Below, one piece after another: positions 24,173 through 30,539 of a DNA stretch of 30,782 nucleotides (positions within the stretch are counted from its first letter, which is position 1; every line of letters starts with the position of its first letter). The stretch is from JBBCJR01 sp037190805 (GTDB lineage: Bacteria; Pseudomonadota; Alphaproteobacteria; Sphingomonadales; Sphingomonadaceae), in the NCBI GenBank assembly GCA_037190805.1, contig JBBCJR010000028.1, positions 1 through 30,782 of the forward strand. Reading direction: 5' to 3'. Position numbers and translations under genes: made by a program. Below the pieces are notes generated by a model. It ran no database searches, was not told where the DNA came from, and worked only from the letters and a program-made list of their open reading frames with translations.

Positions 24173-24694
24173 ATGACGCCGACCATCCAGACTGCGGATC
24201 TGCACCTCGAACAGGGGCGCCTTTCCACGTCCTGCATCCTTGCCCTCGACCTCGGGACAACGACAGGTTGGGCCTTGCGTGGCCATGACGGCCTGATCAC
24301 CTCTGGCACGATGTCCTTTCGCCCCGGGCGGTTCGACGGCGGCGGTATGCGGTATCTTCGCTTCACCAACTGGCTGACCGAGGTCGACCGGCTATCGGGC
24401 CCCATCGCTGCGATCTGGTTCGAGGAAGTCCGCCGCCATGTCGGAACGGACGCTGCCCATGTCTATGGCGGGCTGATGGCCACGCTCACCGCATGGGCTG
24501 AACTCCGCGGCATCCCTTATGAGGGCGTTCCGGTTGGCACCATCAAGCGCCATGCCACCGGCAAGGGCAACGCCGACAAGCAGGCGATGATCGCGGCCGC
24601 GCGGGCGCGCGGGTTCAGTCCCGCCGATGACAACGAGGCGGATGCCATCGCCATCCTGCATTGGGCGATCGAAACGAACGGGGGTGTCGCGTGA
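24173..24694 (+). CDS. RuvC-like Holliday junction resolvase
   Basis: This 173-residue protein has the RNase H-fold pattern of phage RuvC-like resolvases. The first catalytic aspartate lies in ILALDLGTTTGWALRG. A glutamate follows on the third strand, in AIWFEEVRRHVG. The helix AAHVYGGLMATLTAWAEL and the strand VPVGTIKRHATGKGNADKQ come next, and the final acidic pair is in DDNEADAIAILHW. It would resolve branched DNA made in replication or annealing recombination. It is the first gene after the repeat array and begins a new plus-strand run; its last bases overlap the next start (GTGA). An internal start near Met59 is unlikely because the catalytic strand would be lost. Confidence 0.85.
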   Translation: MTPTIQTADLHLEQGRLSTSCILALDLGTTTGWALRGHDGLITSGTMSFRPGRFDGGGMRYLRFTNWLTEVDRLSGPIAAIWFEEVRRHVGTDAAHVYGGLMATLTAWAELRGIPYEGVPVGTIKRHATGKGNADKQAMIAAARARGFSPADDNEADAIAILHWAIETNGGVA

Positions 24695-24891
24695 GGTGGT
24701 ATCCCCGCGGCTATGGTGGCACCCGCCGTGATCCAGATCGCGTCAAGCAGGACGGCTGGCACGACCATGGTCTGCTGGCCGTCTCCATCGACGACCCCCG
24801 TCTCACCTGGCCGGAGCAGGAACTGGTCCGCCAGCTGGGTGAAAAACTCTACGGCCCGCGTGTCGAGCCAAGGGAGATCGCACATGGCTGA
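24691..24891 (+). CDS. Small protein with GTG start, 66 residues
   Basis: The GTG at 24691 overlaps the TGA of the resolvase gene, and GGGG precedes it. The product reads RWYPRGYGGTRRDPDRV, then WHDHGLLAVSIDDPRLTWPEQ and ELVRQLGEKLYGPRV. It is basic at the start and ends in a helix. I recognise no family. The end overlaps the next gene by eight bases, so expression is coupled. Confidence 0.65.
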   Translation: MRWYPRGYGGTRRDPDRVKQDGWHDHGLLAVSIDDPRLTWPEQELVRQLGEKLYGPRVEPREIAHG

Positions 24892-25321
24892 GTGGACACC
24901 CACCATTGTCGAAGCGCGCATTGAGAGCGCTGCCGATGTTTTTAGGTCGCTGCCCGAGGTGAAGCCGCAGGGCTATTTCAACGCCTGGCCTGAGTATTTT
25001 CACAGCTTCGCCGATCAGGTCGGTCAGGAACCTCGGATGCGACGGCCGAAGCCCGGCCCGCGAGACATCACCCAAGCCGACGACGCTCTGCTATGGTTGC
25101 GCTGGCTGGACCCGGCCGACGCGCGCCTCTTGTGGCTCCGGGCGAACCGCAAGCCTTGGAAGCCGATCTGCTGGGAATTGGGCATCAGCCGCGCCACCGC
25201 CAACCGGCGCTGGCAGTATGGCATCGCCGTCATCGTCTGGCGTCTGAACGGCAAGCGAGTGCCGTCGAAGCGGTCTATGGATTTCGTGGCGACCCGAGCC
25301 AAGCACCTTGCAGAGCGATAA
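24884..25321 (+). CDS. DUF6362-like phage regulator (helix-turn-helix)
   Basis: This 145-residue protein follows the DUF6362 pattern: WTPTIVEARIESAADVF at the start, VKPQGYFNAWPEYFHSF, then ADDALLWLRWLDPADARLLWLRA. A helix-turn-helix comes near the end (KPWKPICWELGISRATANRRWQYG, then IAVIVWRLNG). Such proteins stand between early replication genes and late genes in phage-like elements and may regulate late transcription; this is inferred. The reverse transcriptase gene on the other strand ends 27 bases after its stop, so the ordinary plus-strand gene order is broken exactly here. Confidence 0.8.
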   Translation: MAEWTPTIVEARIESAADVFRSLPEVKPQGYFNAWPEYFHSFADQVGQEPRMRRPKPGPRDITQADDALLWLRWLDPADARLLWLRANRKPWKPICWELGISRATANRRWQYGIAVIVWRLNGKRVPSKRSMDFVATRAKHLAER

Positions 25322-25348
25322 TTGAGGTTGCAGGAACCCGCCTCGCGC

Positions 25349-26896
25349 TCAGTAGTCGAAGATGTCGTCAAGGTCCGTGTAGAAGCCATACTTCGGCGCT
25401 TCGACCTTCTCGAGACCGAAGGTGTAGAAGTGCTTTCGTGCGGCACGCCAACCTCGAACCAAGCTGGGAACTCTCGCCTCTGGTTTCGGATCGCCTTTCC
25501 AAGCGGCTGGGTCCAGCCATTCTCCGGTCGCAAGCTGCTTGTTAGACGGCAACGGACAATTCACACCATACTTCGAGTGCAATATTTCATTTCGAGCACG
25601 CATGGCGCGCCGAACAATGTTCAGTATCCAGCCATCCAGCTCCTTCAGGGGCGTAGGATCCTCCAGCAGGCAGTAGAACCCCATCAATCCCTTCATCTTG
25701 GGTAGCCTCTTGCCGTCATGAATGAATGCGTTTAGCTCCAATTCTGACAAGCCACCATAAAGAGAGCGACGCATCTCATAGATCAAGCCAAGAAGGTCCC
25801 AATCATATACTGGCGCGACCACACTGCATCTGCTCTTGTTGAAGCCAGTCGAAATATAATGAACCAAGTATATATTGGAAAGGCGCGAAACACGACTCTT
25901 TATTCTGCTGATTGTTTTGTCGGGAACTGTGAGTCCGCCTGGAGAAAAGCGGTACCCAAGATAATCAAAGTGAGCAAATGTTCTAAGCTCCTGCGCGCGA
26001 GGTGAAATAATGGCAACGCCGGGGGATTTTTCAGAATTCACCTTTAATCCACTGGTTCTGCAGTGATCAAAGAAGCATTTCTCGATCAATTGCGCCTGCG
26101 AATAATCTGAGCACAAGGCCACTACGTCGTCTGCAAAGCGAACAAAACGACCCGCTGAAGCGGTCAGTTCAACGTCAAGGTCATGGTTGGCGAGATTTGC
26201 GAGCAGCAACGATACCGACGAACCTTGAGGTGTTCCCTTGTACCTCCTCTTAAATTTACCAGAGCCATACTGACTATACTCTGCGAACTGATGATGCATG
26301 AAGCGATCAAAAATATGCTTCTCATGCGGAGTTAGGCTCACCTGTCCCGAGTCTTCGATTTTCCCTCTTAAATAGCCGGAAGGAATATTATCGAAATATT
26401 TCTCGAAATCGATCTGAACGGCAAACAGTTTTCCACGATGGTCGTACTCACTCAGCGCCAGGATGGCATCGAATACATTCTTGTCCGGATGATAGGCGTA
26501 CGAAGCGGGGGAGAGCCGCTTCAGGTTGCGACCTCGCGCACGACGTAGCACAACATTGGCGAGGGCAGCGTCCGGGATAGCGAAACCCATGACTTCTCGT
26601 GACGTGCCATCAGGTTTCGGAATTTTGTAGCACACTGCCGGAACCGGCTCATATGCTCCGGTCAAGACTTTATGCCAGATCGTCTTGGCGAGGAAATTCG
26701 CATTCCGAGAGCAGTACTTGGGATCAAAGTGCCTTGAGATTGGAGCCGCAGGCTTTCGTGAGGATGGCCCAGCGGCAAGTCCCGTGCGTTTCGTGAAACG
26801 CTCCTGATACTGCTCCTCTAATTTTTCCGATCTCTCTTTCTTCTCAAATGCGCGTTTTGCAAGCCTTTTGATTTCAACTTTAATCGCGTTCTGCAT
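25349..26896 (-). CDS. Reverse transcriptase, defence-associated (UG/DRT-like) candidate
   Basis: This 515-residue protein has a full set of RT motifs: YKIPKPDGTSREV (90-102), LSPASYAYHPDKNVFDAI (128-145), motif A QIDFEKYFDNI (Asp163), motif B GTPQGSSVSLLLAN (221-234), motif C FVRFADD (Asp256, Asp257), motif D SGLKVNSEKS and motif E YLGY. Motif B reads SSVSL rather than the SP of retrons and group II introns. The VTG motif of retrons, maturase X, HNH and protease parts are not seen. Residues 330-515 are mostly helical and unassigned. This suits the Unknown Group/DRT/Abi RTs, many of which block phage growth; subclass is uncertain. Three 60-base lines counted by eye gave 38-48% GC against 67% in one primase line, so it is recent cargo. 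It interrupts a plus-strand phage series. AGGA precedes ATG by six bases. Confidence 0.85.
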   Translation of the reverse strand: MQNAIKVEIKRLAKRAFEKKERSEKLEEQYQERFTKRTGLAAGPSSRKPAAPISRHFDPKYCSRNANFLAKTIWHKVLTGAYEPVPAVCYKIPKPDGTSREVMGFAIPDAALANVVLRRARGRNLKRLSPASYAYHPDKNVFDAILALSEYDHRGKLFAVQIDFEKYFDNIPSGYLRGKIEDSGQVSLTPHEKHIFDRFMHHQFAEYSQYGSGKFKRRYKGTPQGSSVSLLLANLANHDLDVELTASAGRFVRFADDVVALCSDYSQAQLIEKCFFDHCRTSGLKVNSEKSPGVAIISPRAQELRTFAHFDYLGYRFSPGGLTVPDKTISRIKSRVSRLSNIYLVHYISTGFNKSRCSVVAPVYDWDLLGLIYEMRRSLYGGLSELELNAFIHDGKRLPKMKGLMGFYCLLEDPTPLKELDGWILNIVRRAMRARNEILHSKYGVNCPLPSNKQLATGEWLDPAAWKGDPKPEARVPSLVRGWRAARKHFYTFGLEKVEAPKYGFYTDLDDIFDY

Positions 26897-26902
26897 GAAT
26901 AT

Positions 26903-26938
26903 TCCTGACTAGGTCGGCGGCGAGGGCGGAGAGTCAGG
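26903..26938 (-). promoter_or_regulatory. Leader hairpin covering the RT ribosome binding site
   Basis: Read on the RT strand, CCTGACT (26938-26932) pairs perfectly with AGTCAGG (26910-26904) around a 21-base loop. The AGG of the Shine-Dalgarno sequence of the RT gene is the end of the second arm, seven bases before the ATG. When folded, the hairpin would hide the ribosome site and keep translation low. Pairing is seen; regulation is inferred. Confidence 0.5.
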
Positions 26939-27147
26939 GAGTCCGACAAGATGATCCACCTCGTCGTCGCGCTCATCTCCTTTGTCTAGGACAGAAGACT
27001 CGCACGTCATCGGCAACCTGGTCGCCCGGTACTTTGCCCCCGCCGCCTCGGCTACTACGCCAGTGGTAAAATGAGTATTCGCTCCGAGCTGGCCGGTCAA
27101 TGTCAAGTTCGTTGCGTGACCGCGACTTATTGAATTCTGTCAAGATC

Positions 27148-27198
27148 ATCTGTCTTGGCGAGACACTTTTCTCCGAGACACCAGACCCCAAGACAGAT
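27148..27198. repeat. Perfect 11-bp inverted repeat with repeats in its loop
   Basis: ATCTGTCTTGG (27148-27158) and CCAAGACAGAT (27188-27198) are perfect complements around a 29-base loop. The loop holds two copies of CGAGACAC (27159-27166 and 27174-27181). The element lies 252 bases upstream of the RT start on the RT strand. It could be a stem of a non-coding RNA or a regulator site. Confidence 0.65.
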
Positions 27199-27262
27199 CG
27201 CGTCCAGGACGCTACAGATTCAGTATGCTCGGGAGAAGAGCGCGCAGGCACTGGCCGCGTCG

Positions 27263-27419
27263 CTGGCTTCCGGGGTCCAGCGAGGGGACCAGTCGGGGTC
27301 CGAACTGCCAAGCCTTTGATATCTTGGTTCCTTCCTGAGCGTTTTCCTATGCTGGCGGGCGAAGCGCGGGACATCGCCAGCGACAGGGCCGGATTTTTGG
27401 GAACCCACCCGGAAGCCAG
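27263..27419. repeat. Perfect 12-bp long-range inverted repeat
   Basis: CTGGCTTCCGGG (27263-27274) and CCCGGAAGCCAG (27408-27419) pair perfectly across 133 bases. A second copy of the right arm core, CCGGAAGCCA, lies at 27523-27532 and could compete for the same left arm. This allows two alternative folds in an RNA from either strand. Confidence 0.55.
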
Positions 27420-27566
27420 ACCCATCAGCGCCCCGCGCAAACACCAATGAACGCTGGCCTTCCGACCGGACACCGCTGGTAGCCGCTGGATCCCGTGTGG
27501 ACACCGGCCCGGCATCCGGAGTCCGGAAGCCACCGGCATCCACCTGACCGAGGAACCTTGCCCACC

Positions 27567-28907
27567 ATGACGCTGAGCTTCGCCCCGGACGCGATCGAGA
27601 CGTGGCCGCTGTCGCGCCTGCAGCCCTACGCGAAAAACGCGAAGGCGCACGGGCCGGACCAGGTCGCGAAGATCGCCGCCAGCATGGCCGAGTTCGGGTG
27701 GACCGTGCCCTGTCTCGTCGGCGAGGACGGCGAACTGATCGCGGGCCATGGCCGGGTGCTGGCTGCCACGCAGCTCGGCTTGACCGAAGCGCCGGTGATC
27801 GTGCTCGGGCACCTGACCGAGGCGCAGCGCCGGGCCTACCGGATCGCGGACAACAAGCTGACGGAACTCGGCACCTGGGACGAGGCGCTGCTGTCGGCCG
27901 AACTGAACGGCCTGCTGGCGGAGGATTTCGACCTGTCGCTGGTGGGCTTCTCGGACGGCGAGTTGGACAAGCTGCTGGCCTTCGTGCCGGAGGGGGACGG
28001 TGAAGAAGGTGGCGCCGGGGGCTCCGTGCCGCCGGTGACCATCCCTGAACCCCCGCGCAATCCAGCGTCGCGGACGGGCGATCTCTGGATCCTCGGCGAT
28101 CACCGGCTGCTCTGCGGCGACAGCACCAGCGCTGCCGATGTGCGTCGTCTGATGAATGGCGAGCGGGCGATCCTGTTCGCCACCGATCCGCCGTATCTCG
28201 TCGACTACGACGGCTCGAACCATCCGACCCGCAACAAGGACTGGTCCGCGTCCTACGGCACGACCTGGGACGACAGTTCGCAGGGAGCCGAGCTCTACGA
28301 CGGCTTCATCGCGGCGGCCGTGGCGGAAGCCATCTCCGAGGACGCGGCCTGGTACTGCTGGCACGCCTCGCGCCGCCAGGCGATGCTGGAGGCCTGCTGG
28401 GAAAAGGCAGGTGCCTTCGTCCACCAGCAGATCATCTGGGTGAAGGACCGCGGGGTTCTGACCCGGTCGCATTACCTCTGGAAGCACGAGCCCTGCTTCA
28501 TGGGCTGGCGCCGCCCGAACCGTCCTCCGAAAGTGGCCGACGAAACGCTGCCGTCCACATGGGCGCTGCCCAGCTTTGCCAAAGACGACCGGCCCGACCA
28601 CCCGACGCCGAAACCGCTCGACGCTTTCGGCATCCCGATGCGCCAGCACGTTGCCCGGGGCGGGCTCTGCTATGAGCCGTTCTCGGGCTCGGGCTCGCAG
28701 ATCATGGCGGGCGAAACCAATGGCCGCCGCGTCTTCGCGATGGAAATCAGCCCCGCCTATGTCGATGTCGCCGTGGAGCGCTGGCAGGCCGAGACCGGCC
28801 GCGACGCGATCCTCGACGGCGACGGTCGGACATTCGCGCAGGTGAGGACCGAGCGGCTGGGGGATGCCCCGGCCGCGTCTGAAACCGAACCCGAAATCGC
28901 CGCGTGA
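27567..28907 (+). CDS. ParB-domain DNA methyltransferase (beta-class amino-methylase)
   Basis: This 446-residue fusion starts with a ParB/Srx-like domain (about 10-130: LSRLQPYAKNAKAHG, then GELIAGHGRVLAATQLG) and continues with an amino-methyltransferase. Motif IV is TDPPYLVDY (DPPY 207-210) and motif I is YEPFSGSGSQIMAGE (FSGSG 372-376). DPPY before FxGxG is the beta-class order of N6-adenine or N4-cytosine methylases. Such ParB-methylase fusions are common in phages and may protect element DNA from host restriction. Start ATG at 27567 follows GAGGAA; an earlier in-frame ATG at 27495 adds only low-complexity sequence. It resumes the plus-strand series after the RT insertion. Confidence 0.92.
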   Translation: MTLSFAPDAIETWPLSRLQPYAKNAKAHGPDQVAKIAASMAEFGWTVPCLVGEDGELIAGHGRVLAATQLGLTEAPVIVLGHLTEAQRRAYRIADNKLTELGTWDEALLSAELNGLLAEDFDLSLVGFSDGELDKLLAFVPEGDGEEGGAGGSVPPVTIPEPPRNPASRTGDLWILGDHRLLCGDSTSAADVRRLMNGERAILFATDPPYLVDYDGSNHPTRNKDWSASYGTTWDDSSQGAELYDGFIAAAVAEAISEDAAWYCWHASRRQAMLEACWEKAGAFVHQQIIWVKDRGVLTRSHYLWKHEPCFMGWRRPNRPPKVADETLPSTWALPSFAKDDRPDHPTPKPLDAFGIPMRQHVARGGLCYEPFSGSGSQIMAGETNGRRVFAMEISPAYVDVAVERWQAETGRDAILDGDGRTFAQVRTERLGDAPAASETEPEIAA

Positions 28908-28908
28908 C

Positions 28909-30090
28909 ATGCATGACCTGGCTTTACCTTCCTCCGGAGACGCTTCCGGGGCCGGAGACGCATGCCTCTTCGGCCTCTCGCTCTGCTCCGGCGCCGGCGG
29001 GCTCGATCTCGGGCTCGCCATCGCCATCCCCGGATATCGTGCTGTGGGCAACGTCGAACGGGAAACCTACGCCGCAGCCACTCTCGTGGCGCGGATGGAA
29101 GATGCGTCCCTGGATCAGGCTGTTGTCTGGGACGACGTTGGAACCTTCGACGGCCGCCCGTGGCGCGGCGCGGTGGACATCGTCACTGCGGGCTATCCGT
29201 GCCAGCCGTTCTCGGTTGCAGGCAAACGCCGGGGCGCGGACGACCCGCGTCACCTCTGGCCCCATGTCGCCCGCATCATCGGTGAGGTCGATCCGCCCTT
29301 CGTGTTCCTCGAGAATGTCGCCCATCATCTCCGCCTCGGCTTCCCCGAAGTCGCCAGCGGACTGGTCGGCATGGGCTACCGCCTTGCGGCAGGCCTCTTC
29401 ACGGCGGCGGAAGTCGGCGCGCCCCACAAGCGCGAGCGACTGTTCATCCTCGCCATACGCGAAAACGACGACATGGCCGACCCCGCGCGCCTGCTCTGGC
29501 ACCCGGTCGAGTGGCGGCAACCGGACGGAACTGCTGCGCTTGTGGCCGACGCCGCGGGCCAGTCCCAACGAGAACCGGCAGACGAAGCCGACGCCGTCGC
29601 AGGAAGCCGGTCAACACGGGATGAACCTCGCGACGACGGCTGCGATGTGGCCGACGCCGCAGATCGACAGTTTCCGCAGCCGGGGTGGCGAACGGAAGGA
29701 CGAGAAAGGTCTGGACCGGATGGCGCGGGATTGGCCGACGCCGATGGCGAACGATGGCTGCAAGCCGAGCGCGGGCAATCGGCGGACGGCCGATCTGACC
29801 CACTCAGCCGGGATGTGGATGACGCCGACGGCGCGCGATCACAAGGACGGGGCGACGACACTGGCGAACACGCCGGTGAACGGCTTGCTTGGCCGCCAGG
29901 TCCTGGTGACGCCGATGGCTGGGAGCGATACCTGCGATGTGCGCCGGACCTTGAACCCGCTGTTCGTCGAGGCGCTGATGGGCTGGCCCACCGGGTGGAC
30001 CGGCTTCGCCTCTGTGGCAACGGCGTGGTCCCGTTGGTTGCAGCGCATGCGCTGCGAACTTTGGCGGCTGAATTGCTGGCCGATGGATGA
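28909..30090 (+). CDS. Phage m5C DNA methyltransferase (first of two overlapping frames)
   Basis: This 393-residue reading has clear m5C motifs in its first half: GLSLCSGAGGLDLGLA (motif I), TAGYPCQPFSVAG with catalytic Cys98, FVFLENVAHH (motif VI) and GAPHKRERLFILA (motif VIII). The end carries a motif-X-like RLRLCGNGVVPLVAAHAL. Between about residues 190 and 330, where the target-recognition part should be, it becomes Asp/Ala/Gly-rich with repeats such as VADAAG, VADAAD and LADADG, and third codon positions lose their G/C bias. A second frame over the same DNA looks better there. It begins two bases after the ParB-methylase stop. It would methylate cytosine in element DNA. Either a real dual-coding gene or a frameshifted one. 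Confidence 0.8.
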   Translation: MHDLALPSSGDASGAGDACLFGLSLCSGAGGLDLGLAIAIPGYRAVGNVERETYAAATLVARMEDASLDQAVVWDDVGTFDGRPWRGAVDIVTAGYPCQPFSVAGKRRGADDPRHLWPHVARIIGEVDPPFVFLENVAHHLRLGFPEVASGLVGMGYRLAAGLFTAAEVGAPHKRERLFILAIRENDDMADPARLLWHPVEWRQPDGTAALVADAAGQSQREPADEADAVAGSRSTRDEPRDDGCDVADAADRQFPQPGWRTEGRERSGPDGAGLADADGERWLQAERGQSADGRSDPLSRDVDDADGARSQGRGDDTGEHAGERLAWPPGPGDADGWERYLRCAPDLEPAVRRGADGLAHRVDRLRLCGNGVVPLVAAHALRTLAAELLADG

Positions 30091-30103
30091 GGTGGCGGGA
30101 TGA
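29474..30103 (+). CDS. Overlapping +1 frame with WPTP repeats (second frame of methyltransferase locus)
   Basis: In the frame one base ahead of the methyltransferase, the DNA reads a conserved-looking phage sequence: WPTPRASPNENRQTKPTP, HGMNLATTAAMWPTPQ, DWPTPMANDGCK, TPTARDHKDGA, NGLLGRQVLVTPMAGS, and LNPLFVEALMGWPTGWT near the end. By eye nearly all third codon positions from 29580 to 30000 are G or C here, much more than in the first frame. Its TGA overlaps the ATG of the next gene (ATGA), the coupling used throughout this element; the first frame stops ten bases before that ATG. WPTP and NPxFVExLMGWPxGWT patterns occur in many phage methyltransferase-like proteins. First ATG inside this part is 29621. 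Entry may be by +1 frameshift, internal start or an ancient fusion. Confidence 0.6.
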   Translation, partial: WPTPRACSGTRSSGGNRTELLRLWPTPRASPNENRQTKPTPSQEAGQHGMNLATTAAMWPTPQIDSFRSRGGERKDEKGLDRMARDWPTPMANDGCKPSAGNRRTADLTHSAGMWMTPTARDHKDGATTLANTPVNGLLGRQVLVTPMAGSDTCDVRRTLNPLFVEALMGWPTGWTGFASVATAWSRWLQRMRCELWRLNCWPMDEVAG

Positions 30104-30309
30104 CGCAATCGCGCCTCATGTCGTTGGTCGAGTCCGTCGCCAACGTGCTCGTCGGCTATGGCGTCGCGGTCGTCACGCAGATCCTGATCTTTCCGATCTT
30201 TGGCCTGCACACGACGCTGGCGCAGAACCTGAAGATGGGCGCGGTGTTCACCGTGGTGAGCATCGCGCGGTCCTACACCCTGCGGCGGGTGTTCGAAAGG
30301 TTCCGTTGA
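30100..30309 (+). CDS. Small membrane protein, DUF7220-like
   Basis: This 69-residue protein has two hydrophobic segments: VANVLVGYGVAVVTQILIFPIFG (about 13-35, read as two halves) and MGAVFTVVSIARSYTL (about 46-61). It ends RRVFERFR. It resembles small phage proteins grouped as DUF7220, whose function is unknown. Its ATG overlaps the stop of the WPTP frame (ATGA). The 230 bases after it hold no obvious gene. Confidence 0.75.
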   Translation: MTQSRLMSLVESVANVLVGYGVAVVTQILIFPIFGLHTTLAQNLKMGAVFTVVSIARSYTLRRVFERFR

Positions 30310-30539
30310 CGCGATGCGGGACGATCATCTATCCTGATCCTGCTGCGAATTCGGCTTCGGCCGATTTGAGTAAGCCAGCGGCTACTCTGACCTGAGGTCT
30401 TGTCCTGCAGGTTTCGCGGTCCGGCATGCGGAGCCACGGATCACCGGGCCTCGCGCGAGCAGGAGCTTCCAGCCGGGGAGCGTCCGTTACGGGCGTCGCG
30501 CATTCGCTTCTCACGAAGTCGAATGAAAGGACCCGTGTC

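Larger units (their letters stand above)
26939..27566 (-). other. Structured non-coding region upstream of RT, possible partner RNA
   Basis: No frame here looks like a conserved protein, although a few short open frames exist on both strands. The region contains two long perfect inverted repeats (27148-27198 and 27263-27419), a small GGTCC/GGACC hairpin (27274-27290) and direct repeats. Those direct repeats are CCGGAAGCCA at 27409 and 27523, and GGACACCG at 27468 and 27499. TTGACA on the RT strand (27106-27101) could be a -35 element, but a good -10 is missing. Retrons and the DRT2 and DRT9 systems carry their template RNA upstream of the RT on the same strand, so this is where one would sit. 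A partner RNA is a hypothesis. Confidence 0.45.

Noticed and set aside
26909..27106. 65-codon minus-strand reading with TTG start just upstream of the RT
   Set aside because: No family, no ribosome site, and it ends in the hairpin before the RT. It may be a leader peptide but I cannot support it as a gene.
27100..27450. 116-codon plus-strand reading in the RT leader region
   Set aside because: Composition shifts along its length, it has no recognisable motif and no clear ribosome site, and it runs through the inverted repeats. Treated as non-coding, though a small protein cannot be fully excluded.
25349..27566. Retron or group II intron
   Set aside because: VTG motif, intron domain V-like sequence, maturase X and endonuclease parts were not seen; motif B differs from both. 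A diverged retron RNA in the leader is not fully excluded.
25349..27566. Diversity-generating retroelement
   Set aside because: No template/variable repeat pair with A-specific differences and no C-lectin-type target gene found; motif B is not of the QGNxTSQ type.
26973..29051. 692-codon minus-strand reading opposite the methylase genes
   Set aside because: Shadow of the strongly G/C-biased plus-strand genes; it is Arg/Gly/His-rich and lacks any domain.
28904..29470. First half of the +1 frame in the m5C methylase locus
   Set aside because: Ser/Arg/Pro-rich shadow of the catalytic motifs; only the part from about 29474 looks coding.
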